This document shows, one piece after another, positions 1-7,800 of a stretch of DNA of 14,417 bases. A model generated the notes under the pieces. It had not been told where the DNA came from, did not search any database, and saw nothing but the letters and a program-made list of their open reading frames with translations. This DNA is from Sediminibacterium sp. (GTDB taxonomy: Bacteria; Bacteroidota; Bacteroidia; Chitinophagales; Chitinophagaceae), in contig JAOASV010000096.1 in NCBI GenBank assembly GCA_030158535.1, positions 1 through 14,417 on the forward strand, read 5' to 3'. How positions within the stretch are numbered: the stretch's first letter is position 1; each line of letters starts with the position of its first letter. A program made the position numbers and the translations under genes.

Positions 1-1
1 T

Positions 2-1966
2 CCTAACTATGATGGTGTAAACTTTTATGGTGATGAAACAACTCAAAGCCTAGGTTCAATTGCAAATGCAGTAATTGCTGCTTCTGGTGTTCCTTCAGCT
101 GCTGTAGGATTTTTCAATGCATTTTTAGCAACCAATCCAACAGCTAACCTTGCTACCTACAATGCTGCTTTAACAGCAGGTGGTTTAGGTGCGCTTGTTT
201 CTTCTGGTATGTCACCAATATTTTATGGTGCTGCAAGAGGCATGTTTGGTAACCAAATGGTGAGCAGAACAGGTTATGCAGAAAGTGATGTGTTAGATCC
301 AACCACTTCTAATTTTAAACTTACAGGTAGCTTAAACTACATGTTAACAGATAAAGTTGAAGCTTCTTTCTCTGCAAACTTTGGAACAGGTAACACTGTG
401 TATACTGGTTCTGACCGTTATTCTTTAAGAGACCTTAAAATGGCTCAATTCAAGTTTGAATTAAAACATAAAAACTGGTATGTACGTGCATATGCAACAC
501 ACGAAAATTCTGGCAACTCATTTAACGGAACAATCGCTACACGTACATTCAACGAAGCTTGGAAACCAAGTGCTTCTTGGTACCCACAATATATGGTTGC
601 TTATGTAACAGCAATGCAACAAGGTGCACCACAATTTATGTCTCATATGGCTGCACGTAATTTTGCTGATCAGGGCAGACCAACTGGATTTATTGGTAAC
701 CATCCTTTATTCCAATCAATTGTTAGAACTCCGATTGGTAAAAAAGTGGCTGGTTTGAATGGTTTAGAAGGTGGTCAGTTCATGGACAAGTCTAGATTAA
801 ATGTAGTAGACGCACAATACAACTTAACAGAAGCATTAGGTCTTGCTAAAACAGGAACTGACTTCTTAGTTGGATTTAATACTAAGCAATACCAATTAAA
901 TTCTGAAGGAACTATTTTTGCAGATACACTAGGAGCTATTAACATCAACGAGTTTGGTGCGTATGGTCAATTGTCTCAAAAATTATTCAAAGAAATTTTA
1001 AAAGTTACGATCTCTGGTCGTTACGATAAAAACACAAACTTTGCTGGTCGCTTTACACCAAGAGCTTCTGCTGTAATCAAATTAAAGCAAGACCACAACA
1101 TTCGTTTGTCTTATCAAACAGCTTACCGTTTCCCAACAACACAAAACCAGTGGATCAACCTACTTGTTGGTGGTGGTACACGTTTAATGGGTGGTTTACC
1201 ACAATTACGTGACTACTATAACTTTAGTGGTAACCCAGGTTTCACACTTGCTAGTGTGCAAGCGTTTGGTGCAAGTGCTATGGCGGGTGCTCCAAACCCA
1301 GCTTTATTAAAGGCCCAAAATTTTGGCGAATTTAAGCCAGAGTCTAGCACTTCATTTGAAGTAGGTTATAAGGGTTTATTTGGTAAAGTATTATTAGTAG
1401 ATGCTTACATGTACAGCTCTAAATACCAAAACTTCATTAGTGGTGTAACAGTACTTCAGTCTAGAGGTTCTTACAACCCAATGAATTTATTATTTGAATC
1501 TCAAAGAATTGCCTATAGCATTTCAGCAAATGCTCCAGGTGAAGTTACTGTTAAAGGATGGGGTGCTTCTGCAGACTTCCTTTTACCTAAAAACTTTACT
1601 TTAGGTGCTAACATCTATTCTGATGAGATTGGTGATTTACCTACAGGTTTTGTATCTTATTTCAATACCTCTAAATACCGTACAAACATTACTTTCGCTA
1701 ATTCTGGTTTTGGAACAAACAACAGATATGGATTTAATCTAGTTTACAGAAATGTAAGCGATTTCTTCTACGAAGGTACTTTTGGTTCTGGTCAAATGCC
1801 AGGTTACAACACATTAGATGGACAGGTTAGCTACAAATTCCCAGCTATTAAAACAATTGTTAAAGTAGGTGGAACTAACCTTTTAAACAAATACTACCGT
1901 ACAGGTTGGGGTAACCCTGCCATTGGTGGATTGTACTATGTAAGCTTTGCTTATAACGTATTTTAA
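2..1966 (+). CDS. TonB-dependent outer-membrane receptor, C-terminal part (5' end outside window)
   Basis: The reading frame is open from base 2 without a start, so the gene enters from the left and 654 codons are visible. The first ATG that could be read as a start (209) is internal, because homologous-looking protein continues upstream of it. Seen: long alternation of aromatic and polar residues typical of a TonB receptor beta-barrel, a stretch resembling the NYDGVNFYGDE motif found near the start of the barrel in Bacteroidota receptors, an Ala-rich segment (about residues 23-70 of the visible part), a late TNLLNKYY motif, and a C-terminal Phe after alternating residues (YVSFAYNVF), the usual outer-membrane insertion signal. 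Signal peptide, any carboxypeptidase-like domain and the plug lie outside. Codon use is strongly biased (GGT, GCT, AAC, TTA), suggesting high expression. The substrate cannot be told; a SusC-like role is possible but no SusD partner follows. Confidence 0.9.
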   Translation, partial: PNYDGVNFYGDETTQSLGSIANAVIAASGVPSAAVGFFNAFLATNPTANLATYNAALTAGGLGALVSSGMSPIFYGAARGMFGNQMVSRTGYAESDVLDPTTSNFKLTGSLNYMLTDKVEASFSANFGTGNTVYTGSDRYSLRDLKMAQFKFELKHKNWYVRAYATHENSGNSFNGTIATRTFNEAWKPSASWYPQYMVAYVTAMQQGAPQFMSHMAARNFADQGRPTGFIGNHPLFQSIVRTPIGKKVAGLNGLEGGQFMDKSRLNVVDAQYNLTEALGLAKTGTDFLVGFNTKQYQLNSEGTIFADTLGAININEFGAYGQLSQKLFKEILKVTISGRYDKNTNFAGRFTPRASAVIKLKQDHNIRLSYQTAYRFPTTQNQWINLLVGGGTRLMGGLPQLRDYYNFSGNPGFTLASVQAFGASAMAGAPNPALLKAQNFGEFKPESSTSFEVGYKGLFGKVLLVDAYMYSSKYQNFISGVTVLQSRGSYNPMNLLFESQRIAYSISANAPGEVTVKGWGASADFLLPKNFTLGANIYSDEIGDLPTGFVSYFNTSKYRTNITFANSGFGTNNRYGFNLVYRNVSDFFYEGTFGSGQMPGYNTLDGQVSYKFPAIKTIVKVGGTNLLNKYYRTGWGNPAIGGLYYVSFAYNVF

Positions 1967-1991
1967 TCTAGCCAGTACGCGCTAAAAAATT

Positions 1992-2022
1992 AAAGCCTCT
2001 TACTTTGTAAGGGGCTTTTTTT
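1992..2022 (+). terminator. Intrinsic terminator after the first TonB receptor
   Basis: The arms AAGCCTCTTAC (1993-2003) and GTAAGGGGCTT (2007-2017) pair over 11 bp with one G-U wobble and a 3-nt TTT loop. The right arm runs straight into a T-tract (2016-2022). It starts 25 nt after the receptor stop codon and ends before the pdhB promoter box, so it separates the two transcription units. Confidence 0.9.
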
Positions 2023-2037
2023 ATCACTATTTATCTC

Positions 2038-2045
2038 TATTTTTG
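2038..2045 (+). promoter_or_regulatory. Bacteroidota -7 promoter box for pdhB
   Basis: TATTTTTG is a perfect match to the TAnnTTTG -7 element of the Bacteroidota primary sigma factor. It lies 25 nt before the pdhB ATG and just after the terminator. No convincing TTTG -33 element is seen at the expected distance. A transcription start near 2050 is inferred, giving a leader of about 20 nt with no purine-rich Shine-Dalgarno sequence. Confidence 0.6.
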
Positions 2046-2070
2046 CATCTCAATTAATAACCATATACCT

Positions 2071-3057
2071 ATGCGTTCAATAGCTTTTAGAGAGGCGCTC
2101 AGAGAGGCCATGCAAGAAGAAATGAGAAGAGATGAGCTTGTTTTTTTAATGGGGGAAGAAGTTGCTCAATACAATGGAGCCTATAAGGTAAGCCAGGGCA
2201 TGCTTGCAGAGTTCGGAGAAAAAAGAGTTATTGATACACCAATTGCTGAGCTTGGTTTCGCAGCTATCGCAGTGGGTGCAGCGCAAAATGGTTTAAAGCC
2301 TATTGTAGAATTTATGACTTGGAACTTTGCTGTTTTAGCAATGGACCAAATTTTAAATACAGCATCTAAAATGCTTGCGATGAGTGGTGGACAAATTGGA
2401 TGTCCAATTGTATTTAGAGGGCCTAACGGAAGTGCAGGTCAACTAGGTGCTCAGCACTCTACCGCATTTGAAAGTTATTATGCAAACATTCCAGGTATCA
2501 AAGTAGTATCTCCATCTAATGGGTATGATGCAAAAGGCCTGATGAAGCAAGCTATCCGTTACGAGAAAGATCCTGTGATGTTTATGGAAAGTGAAGTGAT
2601 GTACGGCGACAAATGCGATATCCCTGATGATGAATATTATATTCCATTAGGTAAAGCCGATGTTAAAAAATCTGGAAGAGATCTTACCATTGTTTCTTAC
2701 AATAAAATGATGAAAGTAGCGCTAGGTGCTGCTGCAGAATTAGAAAAAGAAGGCATTAGTGCCGAGGTTGTTGATTTACGCACCGTACGTCCACTAGACT
2801 GGATGACCATACTAGAAAGCGTTAAAAAAACAAACCGTTTGTTAATTGTAGAAGAGCAGTGGCCATTTGCTTCTGTATCTTCAGAGATTACTTACCGCAT
2901 TCAAAAAGAAGGATTCGATTATTTAGACGCACCTATTCGCAGAATTACAAGTGCCGATGCACCTATGCACTATGCGCCTAATTTAACAGCACTTGCTATT
3001 CCTGATGTTTCAAGAACGGTGAAGCTTGCTAAAGAAATGATGCACCAAAGAAAATAA
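2071..3057 (+). CDS. pdhB: Pyruvate dehydrogenase E1 component, beta subunit
   Basis: The 328-residue protein has the usual length of the E1-beta subunit of the alpha2beta2 pyruvate dehydrogenase type. With E1-alpha it binds thiamine diphosphate and decarboxylates pyruvate, passing the acetyl group to lipoyl-E2 in the cytoplasm. Seen: N-terminal pyrimidine-binding region (about 4-180) with the cofactor-contacting Glu in DTPIAELGF (E60), the FRGPNG and GAQHS stretch (H129, the usual active-site-lining His), then the C-terminal transketolase domain (about 195-315) with VVDLRTVRPLD and LLIVEEQWP. The start follows a terminator and promoter box. The E1-alpha and E2 genes are not in the window. 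A second receptor follows after 5 nt. Related 2-oxoacid dehydrogenase beta subunits (branched-chain, acetoin) are similar; the MGEEVAQYNGAYKVSQG motif favours pyruvate. Confidence 0.95.
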   Translation: MRSIAFREALREAMQEEMRRDELVFLMGEEVAQYNGAYKVSQGMLAEFGEKRVIDTPIAELGFAAIAVGAAQNGLKPIVEFMTWNFAVLAMDQILNTASKMLAMSGGQIGCPIVFRGPNGSAGQLGAQHSTAFESYYANIPGIKVVSPSNGYDAKGLMKQAIRYEKDPVMFMESEVMYGDKCDIPDDEYYIPLGKADVKKSGRDLTIVSYNKMMKVALGAAAELEKEGISAEVVDLRTVRPLDWMTILESVKKTNRLLIVEEQWPFASVSSEITYRIQKEGFDYLDAPIRRITSADAPMHYAPNLTALAIPDVSRTVKLAKEMMHQRK

Positions 3058-3062
3058 GTACA

Positions 3063-5138
3063 ATGTGCCCAAGCTATTTTAGTATCAGGCATATTTTATT
3101 TTTTATTGGCTGTTTTATTTATAGTAGTTCATTTGCGCAGTCTACTAATGTTTCCACCATGTCGGGGACACTTGATAGTGTCGTTGTAAACGCTTTTCGC
3201 ATAAAAGTGAGCGGGCAATTTCTTCCTGTATCTACTGCACGTATTTCATCTGCTACCTTGCAGCAAGAAGTGAATGGCACTTTACTTCCAGCCTTTAATT
3301 TAGTGGCGGGTGTGCGCATGGAACAGCGCTCGGAGGGAAGTTATAGACTTGCCATAAGAGGGAGCTCATTAAGGGCTCCATTTGGTATACGCAATGTAAA
3401 ATTGTATTGGAATGATGTGCCTTTTTCCGACCCTACAGGAAATACCTATCTTAATATTTTGCCTTTTTCATTAGTGAACGGCATCGAAATTCTTAAAGGT
3501 CCAGTTGGTGCCGCTTATGGCTTAGGAACAGGCGGTGCCGTTTTGCTACAGTCTAATTTTGCAACCGATTCGTTGCCCCAAAATATGTTATCTCTTAATT
3601 TGCGCGCTGGAAGTTTTGGATACCTCGGACAAGACCTCCGTGTAACACTGCAACAAAAAAATATTCATCAAACTTTTTTTATTTCCAACGAAAAAATAGA
3701 TGGATGGCGGGATCAATCTGGATCTACTAAAAAAAATATTACCTGGCTTGCCTCACTTACAAAAAATAAGCACACAATAAAAGCCATGGCTTTATTTACC
3801 AACCTGATGTATCAAACGCCAGGTGGTCTAACGCTTGCACAAATGCAGCAAAACCCCAGGTGGGCCAGACAAGCTACTGCTACACTACCAAGTGCTGTAA
3901 CCCAACAAACAGCAGTGTATAACAAAACGCTCCTCGGAAGTTTTCATCATAATTACCAGTTAACAAAAAATATTGATTGGCAAAATTTTGTTGTAGGCAC
4001 CAATACATATTTTAAAAATCCATTTATCACCAATTATGAAACGAGGCATGAAAAAAATGCAAGTTTGGGAAGTCATGTAATCATGCGTTTTCAAAAATCA
4101 AAAACTGAAATCAAAATTGTTGTAGGTGGGGAGTGGCAAATACAAGACGCGGCTATCAATAACTATGGAAATAAAAGAGGGGTGCGCGATACAATACAAT
4201 TTGCAGATATAATAACCACTATGCAAGGATTTTATTTTGCAAACGCTTCGCTTCGGTTCCATAAAAAATGGTTAATAGAAACTGGAATAAGTAACGCGTA
4301 TATGCTGTATGATTATTACCGCAGTACCATTTTAACTGAAACTGCGCAATCAAAATCGAATATTGGTTTACTGGCACCACGAGTGGGCGTCTCTTACGAA
4401 GCAGCAAAAACTACAAATATTTATTTTCAAGTTTCTAAAGGGTTTTCGCCACCCACACTCGCCGAAATAAGACCTTCCGATGGATTATTCTATAAAAATC
4501 TTGTGCCAGAATATGGATGGAATTTTGAAGCAGGTATTAAAGGAGTAGGTTTGCAAAACAAGTTACGTTATGCATTGGCCTTGTATCATTTTGGTATTAA
4601 AGACGCCATTGTTAGGCAAAATAACAATGCAGGCATAGAGTATTTTGTAAATGCTGGGTCTACCAGGCAAGCAGGTGCTGAATTGCAGCTCGACTATGTT
4701 GCTAGGTTTAGTAAAGTACATCAGTTACAAATGGAGTTGGGTTATGCGTTTCAGCCTTATCAGTTTGTTCAGTACAGTCAAGCTGGTGCCGTATTTAATG
4801 GTAATGCGGTAACAGGGAATGCCAAGCATCAATTTACTTCTAGCGTCACCTATCATTATAAAAAGAGTGTATCAGTATTTGTAAGGTTGCAGTCTCTTTC
4901 TAGGGTACCACTTACAGATGCCAACGATGTGTTCGCGAGTCCTTATTCGCTGATGCAATCTGGGGTATCAGTAAACCATAAGCGGGTTCGTTACTTTTTG
5001 AGTATTGATAATCTTTTAAATACCTCTTACAGTTTAGGTAACGATATTAATGCCGCTGGAAGGCGTTATTACAACCCTTCTTCGCCGCGTAGCTATATGG
5101 CCGGCATAAGTGTTCAAATAGCTAGCATTCGCCGTTAA
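3063..5138 (+). CDS. TonB-dependent outer-membrane receptor, complete
   Basis: The protein has 691 residues. A signal peptide is visible: basic start, hydrophobic core ILFFIGCFIYSSS, and cleavage expected after SFAQ (residue 26). A TonB-box-like DSVVVNA follows at 38-44, then a plug domain (about 50-170) with LAIRGSSLRAPFGIRNVKLY, a DVPFSDPTGNTYLN loop and IEILKGPVGAAYGLGTGGAV, and then a beta-barrel to the end. No carboxypeptidase-like domain precedes the plug, unlike SusC-type receptors; the architecture resembles FecA/siderophore-type receptors, so uptake of an iron chelate or similar ligand is plausible but unproven. The last residues (GISVQIASIRR) lack the terminal aromatic residue typical of outer-membrane barrels. 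The start lies 5 nt after the pdhB stop, so co-transcription is likely. Codon use is far less biased than in the first receptor. Confidence 0.9.
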   Translation: MCPSYFSIRHILFFIGCFIYSSSFAQSTNVSTMSGTLDSVVVNAFRIKVSGQFLPVSTARISSATLQQEVNGTLLPAFNLVAGVRMEQRSEGSYRLAIRGSSLRAPFGIRNVKLYWNDVPFSDPTGNTYLNILPFSLVNGIEILKGPVGAAYGLGTGGAVLLQSNFATDSLPQNMLSLNLRAGSFGYLGQDLRVTLQQKNIHQTFFISNEKIDGWRDQSGSTKKNITWLASLTKNKHTIKAMALFTNLMYQTPGGLTLAQMQQNPRWARQATATLPSAVTQQTAVYNKTLLGSFHHNYQLTKNIDWQNFVVGTNTYFKNPFITNYETRHEKNASLGSHVIMRFQKSKTEIKIVVGGEWQIQDAAINNYGNKRGVRDTIQFADIITTMQGFYFANASLRFHKKWLIETGISNAYMLYDYYRSTILTETAQSKSNIGLLAPRVGVSYEAAKTTNIYFQVSKGFSPPTLAEIRPSDGLFYKNLVPEYGWNFEAGIKGVGLQNKLRYALALYHFGIKDAIVRQNNNAGIEYFVNAGSTRQAGAELQLDYVARFSKVHQLQMELGYAFQPYQFVQYSQAGAVFNGNAVTGNAKHQFTSSVTYHYKKSVSVFVRLQSLSRVPLTDANDVFASPYSLMQSGVSVNHKRVRYFLSIDNLLNTSYSLGNDINAAGRRYYNPSSPRSYMAGISVQIASIRR

Positions 5139-5140
5139 AC

Positions 5141-5158
5141 AGGCTATTATTGCCTTTT
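5141..5158 (+). terminator. Weak candidate terminator after the second receptor
   Basis: A short stem AGGC (5141-5144) / GCCT (5152-5155) with a 7-nt loop runs into a short T-run, directly after the receptor stop. Four base pairs is poor for an intrinsic terminator, so this is only a candidate. Confidence 0.25.
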
Positions 5159-5234
5159 CTGGCCTAAACCTGCCAAATATCCCGATTTATAGAAACTTTT
5201 AACACTAAAATGGCCAATGTGGGTGCTAAAAGGA

Positions 5235-5242
5235 TATTTTTG
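5235..5242 (+). promoter_or_regulatory. Bacteroidota -7 promoter box for lepB-cdd
   Basis: TATTTTTG matches TAnnTTTG perfectly and is the same octamer as in front of pdhB. It lies 22 nt before the lepB ATG. Right after it, at 5243-5252, is a perfect 10-bp palindrome, TTAACGTTAA, covering the inferred transcription start. That could be an operator, or chance in AT-rich DNA. No -33 TTTG is evident. Confidence 0.55.
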
Positions 5243-5264
5243 TTAACGTTAAAAGCAATTAACT

Positions 5265-6770
5265 ATGACTGGACTTTTACTATTTATTGTGGGTGTGCTT
5301 GGATGGCATATTGGTGTGTACGGGTTATTTAATAAATCAAAAATTGAAGGATGGAAAGCCTTTGTTCCATTTTACAATACCTACCAAATGGTGGAAGTTA
5401 CTGGTATTAAAAAATATTGGTTTTGGTTACAACTAATTCCAATTGCAGGACAGTTTATTACGATTTGGATTACCATCATTTATGTGATGCACTTTAAAAA
5501 AGTAAGTTTACTCGATCATACATTACTTGTTTTTTTACCGTTTCTTTATTTACCATTTATCGGATTTTCTAAAAATACAAAATGGTATGGCGAAGAAGCT
5601 TTAGCGCATTACCATAAATCTGGGGCGCGTGAATGGATTGATGCGGGTGTATTTGCTATTGTTGCTGCAACACTTATTAGAACATTTGTTTTTGAAGCCT
5701 ATGTGATTCCATCGGAGAGTATGGAAAAAACGTTACTGGTAAATGATTTTTTATTCGTGAACAAAATGAGTTATGGTGCGCGAATGCCACAAACACCGGT
5801 ATCATTTCCTTTTGTACATAATACCATGCCTTTTTCTGTAACGGCGCCATCTTATACCACATGGGTTCAAGTGCCTTACACACGTTTGCCTGCATTTTCG
5901 GATGTAAAACGTAATGATGTAGTGGTATTTAATTTCCCAACTGGAGATACCATTATTAATTTACCGGAGTATGGAAGTAAAAGACCTTACTACGACGAGT
6001 TACGATATTCGTTTAAAGGCAACCGTGAAATGTTACAATCGGAGTTTCCGATTCATGTACATCCTATGGATAAAACGGATAATTATATAAAGCGTTGTGT
6101 AGGTGTTGGGGGAGATGTACTACAAATTAAAAGTGGCTTGTTGTATGTTAACAATCAAGCTGCTTATGTTCCACCGGCTTCACAAACCGAATATATTGTT
6201 GTAACCAACAAAACGCCTTTTGATCCTACGTATTTAAAAGAAAACTTTAATATCGATGTTGATGATACCAAAGGTCAACTAGACGCTTTATCGGATAGCG
6301 CCTTTAAATTTAACGTAACACCTGCAGAAGCGGCTATTTTAAAAACGCTACCGAATGTAAAATCGGTTACCCCTTATATCGAAAACTACGCGGGTATTAC
6401 TTTCCCTTTTGATGAAGTAAACTACCCATGGACGATTGACAATTTTGGGCCACTTGAAATTCCTAAAAAAGGAAAGCCGATTGTTTTATCGGCTACTAAT
6501 TTTGCGTTATATCAAAGGCTAATCGAAAATTACGAGCACAATACATTTGCAATCAATAACGGACAGTTTATTATTAATGGCAAGCCGGCAACTACCTATA
6601 CGCCAAAGTATAATTACTACTGGATGATGGGAGACAACCGCCACCGCAGCCAAGATAGCAGATTCTGGGGCTTTGTGCCAGAAACGCATATTGTTGGAAA
6701 GGCTTCATTAATTTGGTTAAGTTGGGAAAACGGTCCAAGGTGGAAACGCCTTTTTAATTTCATTCAATAA
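5265..6770 (+). CDS. lepB: Signal peptidase I (family S26), extended form
   Basis: This inner-membrane serine peptidase, with its active site on the periplasmic side, removes signal peptides from exported proteins. Seen: two or three N-terminal membrane segments (about 1-22, 50-75, 85-102) including GWKAFVPFYNTY, a motif I associate with DUF5684-like regions in Bacteroidota signal peptidases; a further segment at 126-142; then box B, VIPSESMEKTL, with nucleophile S152; box D, NYIKRCVGVGGD, with general-base K276; and box E, GDNRHRSQDSRFWGF (456-470). At 501 residues it is longer than the E. coli enzyme (324), owing to the N-terminal region and an insertion of roughly 140 residues between boxes D and E. 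Both the Ser and the Lys are present, so it should be active. cdd follows after 12 nt. Confidence 0.94.
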   Translation: MTGLLLFIVGVLGWHIGVYGLFNKSKIEGWKAFVPFYNTYQMVEVTGIKKYWFWLQLIPIAGQFITIWITIIYVMHFKKVSLLDHTLLVFLPFLYLPFIGFSKNTKWYGEEALAHYHKSGAREWIDAGVFAIVAATLIRTFVFEAYVIPSESMEKTLLVNDFLFVNKMSYGARMPQTPVSFPFVHNTMPFSVTAPSYTTWVQVPYTRLPAFSDVKRNDVVVFNFPTGDTIINLPEYGSKRPYYDELRYSFKGNREMLQSEFPIHVHPMDKTDNYIKRCVGVGGDVLQIKSGLLYVNNQAAYVPPASQTEYIVVTNKTPFDPTYLKENFNIDVDDTKGQLDALSDSAFKFNVTPAEAAILKTLPNVKSVTPYIENYAGITFPFDEVNYPWTIDNFGPLEIPKKGKPIVLSATNFALYQRLIENYEHNTFAINNGQFIINGKPATTYTPKYNYYWMMGDNRHRSQDSRFWGFVPETHIVGKASLIWLSWENGPRWKRLFNFIQ

Positions 6771-6782
6771 AAAATAACCATC

Positions 6783-7268
6783 ATGCAAAAACAAACCGTT
6801 CAATTTTCGTACCAAGTTTTTGCATCACTAGATGCACTATCCACTGATGATCAGGCATTGTTTGTAAAAGCACAAGAGGCTTTAGCACTTGCCCATGCGC
6901 CCTATTCAAAATTTAATGTAGGAGCGGCTGCAATTTTAGAAAATGGTGAAATTATAAAAGGGAGCAATCAAGAAAATGCCAGTTACCCTATTGGTATTTG
7001 TGCAGAGCGTGTTTTGTTAAGCACTGCTTCTACTTTACAATCTAAAGTACCAATCATTACCATGGCTATTACGTATCACAATGAGCGTGGGGGTAACAAT
7101 ATTCCCATTGCACCTTGTGGTATGTGCAGACAAGCTATTGCGGAGTATGAATCGATTGTCAATAAGCCCATGCGCCTAATTTTAGGTGGTGCTACTGGCG
7201 AAATATATGTAATTGAAAAAGCAGCAGATCTATTGCCGTTTGGATTTTCAGGTGTTCACTTGCAATAA
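6783..7268 (+). CDS. cdd: Cytidine deaminase
   Basis: This cytoplasmic zinc enzyme converts cytidine or deoxycytidine to uridine or deoxyuridine in pyrimidine salvage. The 161-residue length fits the homotetrameric single-domain type, with a slightly longer N-terminus. Seen: substrate-binding region YSKFNVGAAAI (41-51), the first zinc motif ICAERVLL with ligand C73 and catalytic E75, and the second motif PCGMCRQ with ligands C112 and C115. The Cys-Cys-Cys zinc set is the tetrameric form. It starts 12 nt after lepB and probably shares its promoter; there is no functional link to LepB. Its stop faces the ogt stop with 12 nt between and no visible terminator. Confidence 0.95.
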   Translation: MQKQTVQFSYQVFASLDALSTDDQALFVKAQEALALAHAPYSKFNVGAAAILENGEIIKGSNQENASYPIGICAERVLLSTASTLQSKVPIITMAITYHNERGGNNIPIAPCGMCRQAIAEYESIVNKPMRLILGGATGEIYVIEKAADLLPFGFSGVHLQ

Positions 7269-7280
7269 ATGATCTCTGAT

Positions 7281-7796
7281 TTAAAACAAGGTTTGCACCC
7301 CATGTTTAATTCTAAATTCATGTTGCAATAACCATTTTTTAACGGCCATGCCACCTGCATAGCCCACTAAGGAGCGGTCGGCACCAATAACCCTGTGGCA
7401 GGGTACGAGTATCATTAATTTATTTTTACCGTTGGCGGATGCAGCAGCTCTAATCACTTTTGGATCTCCTAATTTTTTTGCTAAATCAGCGTAGCTATAG
7501 GTGTTGCCATAATTTATTTCAGCAAGTTTGGCCCATACTTTTTCTTGAAACTCGGTTCCGGATTGATGATAAGGAATATCAAAAACTTGTCTGTTACCTA
7601 AAAAATATTCGATCAGTTGTTCTATGCATTTATGTAACATAGGAGTGGGTTCCGTGGTATTTTGCGCGGGTTCCGATTCTTTGGCTGCAAAACTTATTTC
7701 TGTAATGTACTGCTCTGTACCCCCAATTTTTAAAACACCCACAGGACTATCATAATATGCGTATGTAATGATGTCGATGTCGGTTTCAGGTAGCAT
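7281..7796 (-). CDS. ogt: Methylated-DNA--protein-cysteine S-methyltransferase
   Basis: This suicide DNA-repair protein transfers alkyl groups from O6-alkylguanine (and O4-alkylthymine) to its own cysteine. Seen: an N-terminal ribonuclease-like part starting at YDSPVG, the helix-turn-helix region FQEKVWAKLAEINYGNTYSY (83-102), an Arg in VIRAAASANGKN (R116), the active-site motif VPCHRVIG with C133, and LVGYAGG near the end. I use the ATG at 7796 (171 residues): it lies 4 nt after the stop of the upstream gene, while the 10-residue-longer alternative starts with TTG inside that gene. There is no Ada-type N-terminal domain, so it is a stand-alone Ogt/MGMT. Co-transcribed with the SirB1-like gene upstream. 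Confidence 0.94.
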   Translation of the reverse strand: MLPETDIDIITYAYYDSPVGVLKIGGTEQYITEISFAAKESEPAQNTTEPTPMLHKCIEQLIEYFLGNRQVFDIPYHQSGTEFQEKVWAKLAEINYGNTYSYADLAKKLGDPKVIRAAASANGKNKLMILVPCHRVIGADRSLVGYAGGMAVKKWLLQHEFRIKHGVQTLF

Positions 7797-7800
7797 GGTA

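Noticed and set aside
518..703. Minus-strand frame inside the first receptor
   Set aside because: It lies wholly within a gene with clear receptor features and has no upstream signals or recognisable protein motifs.
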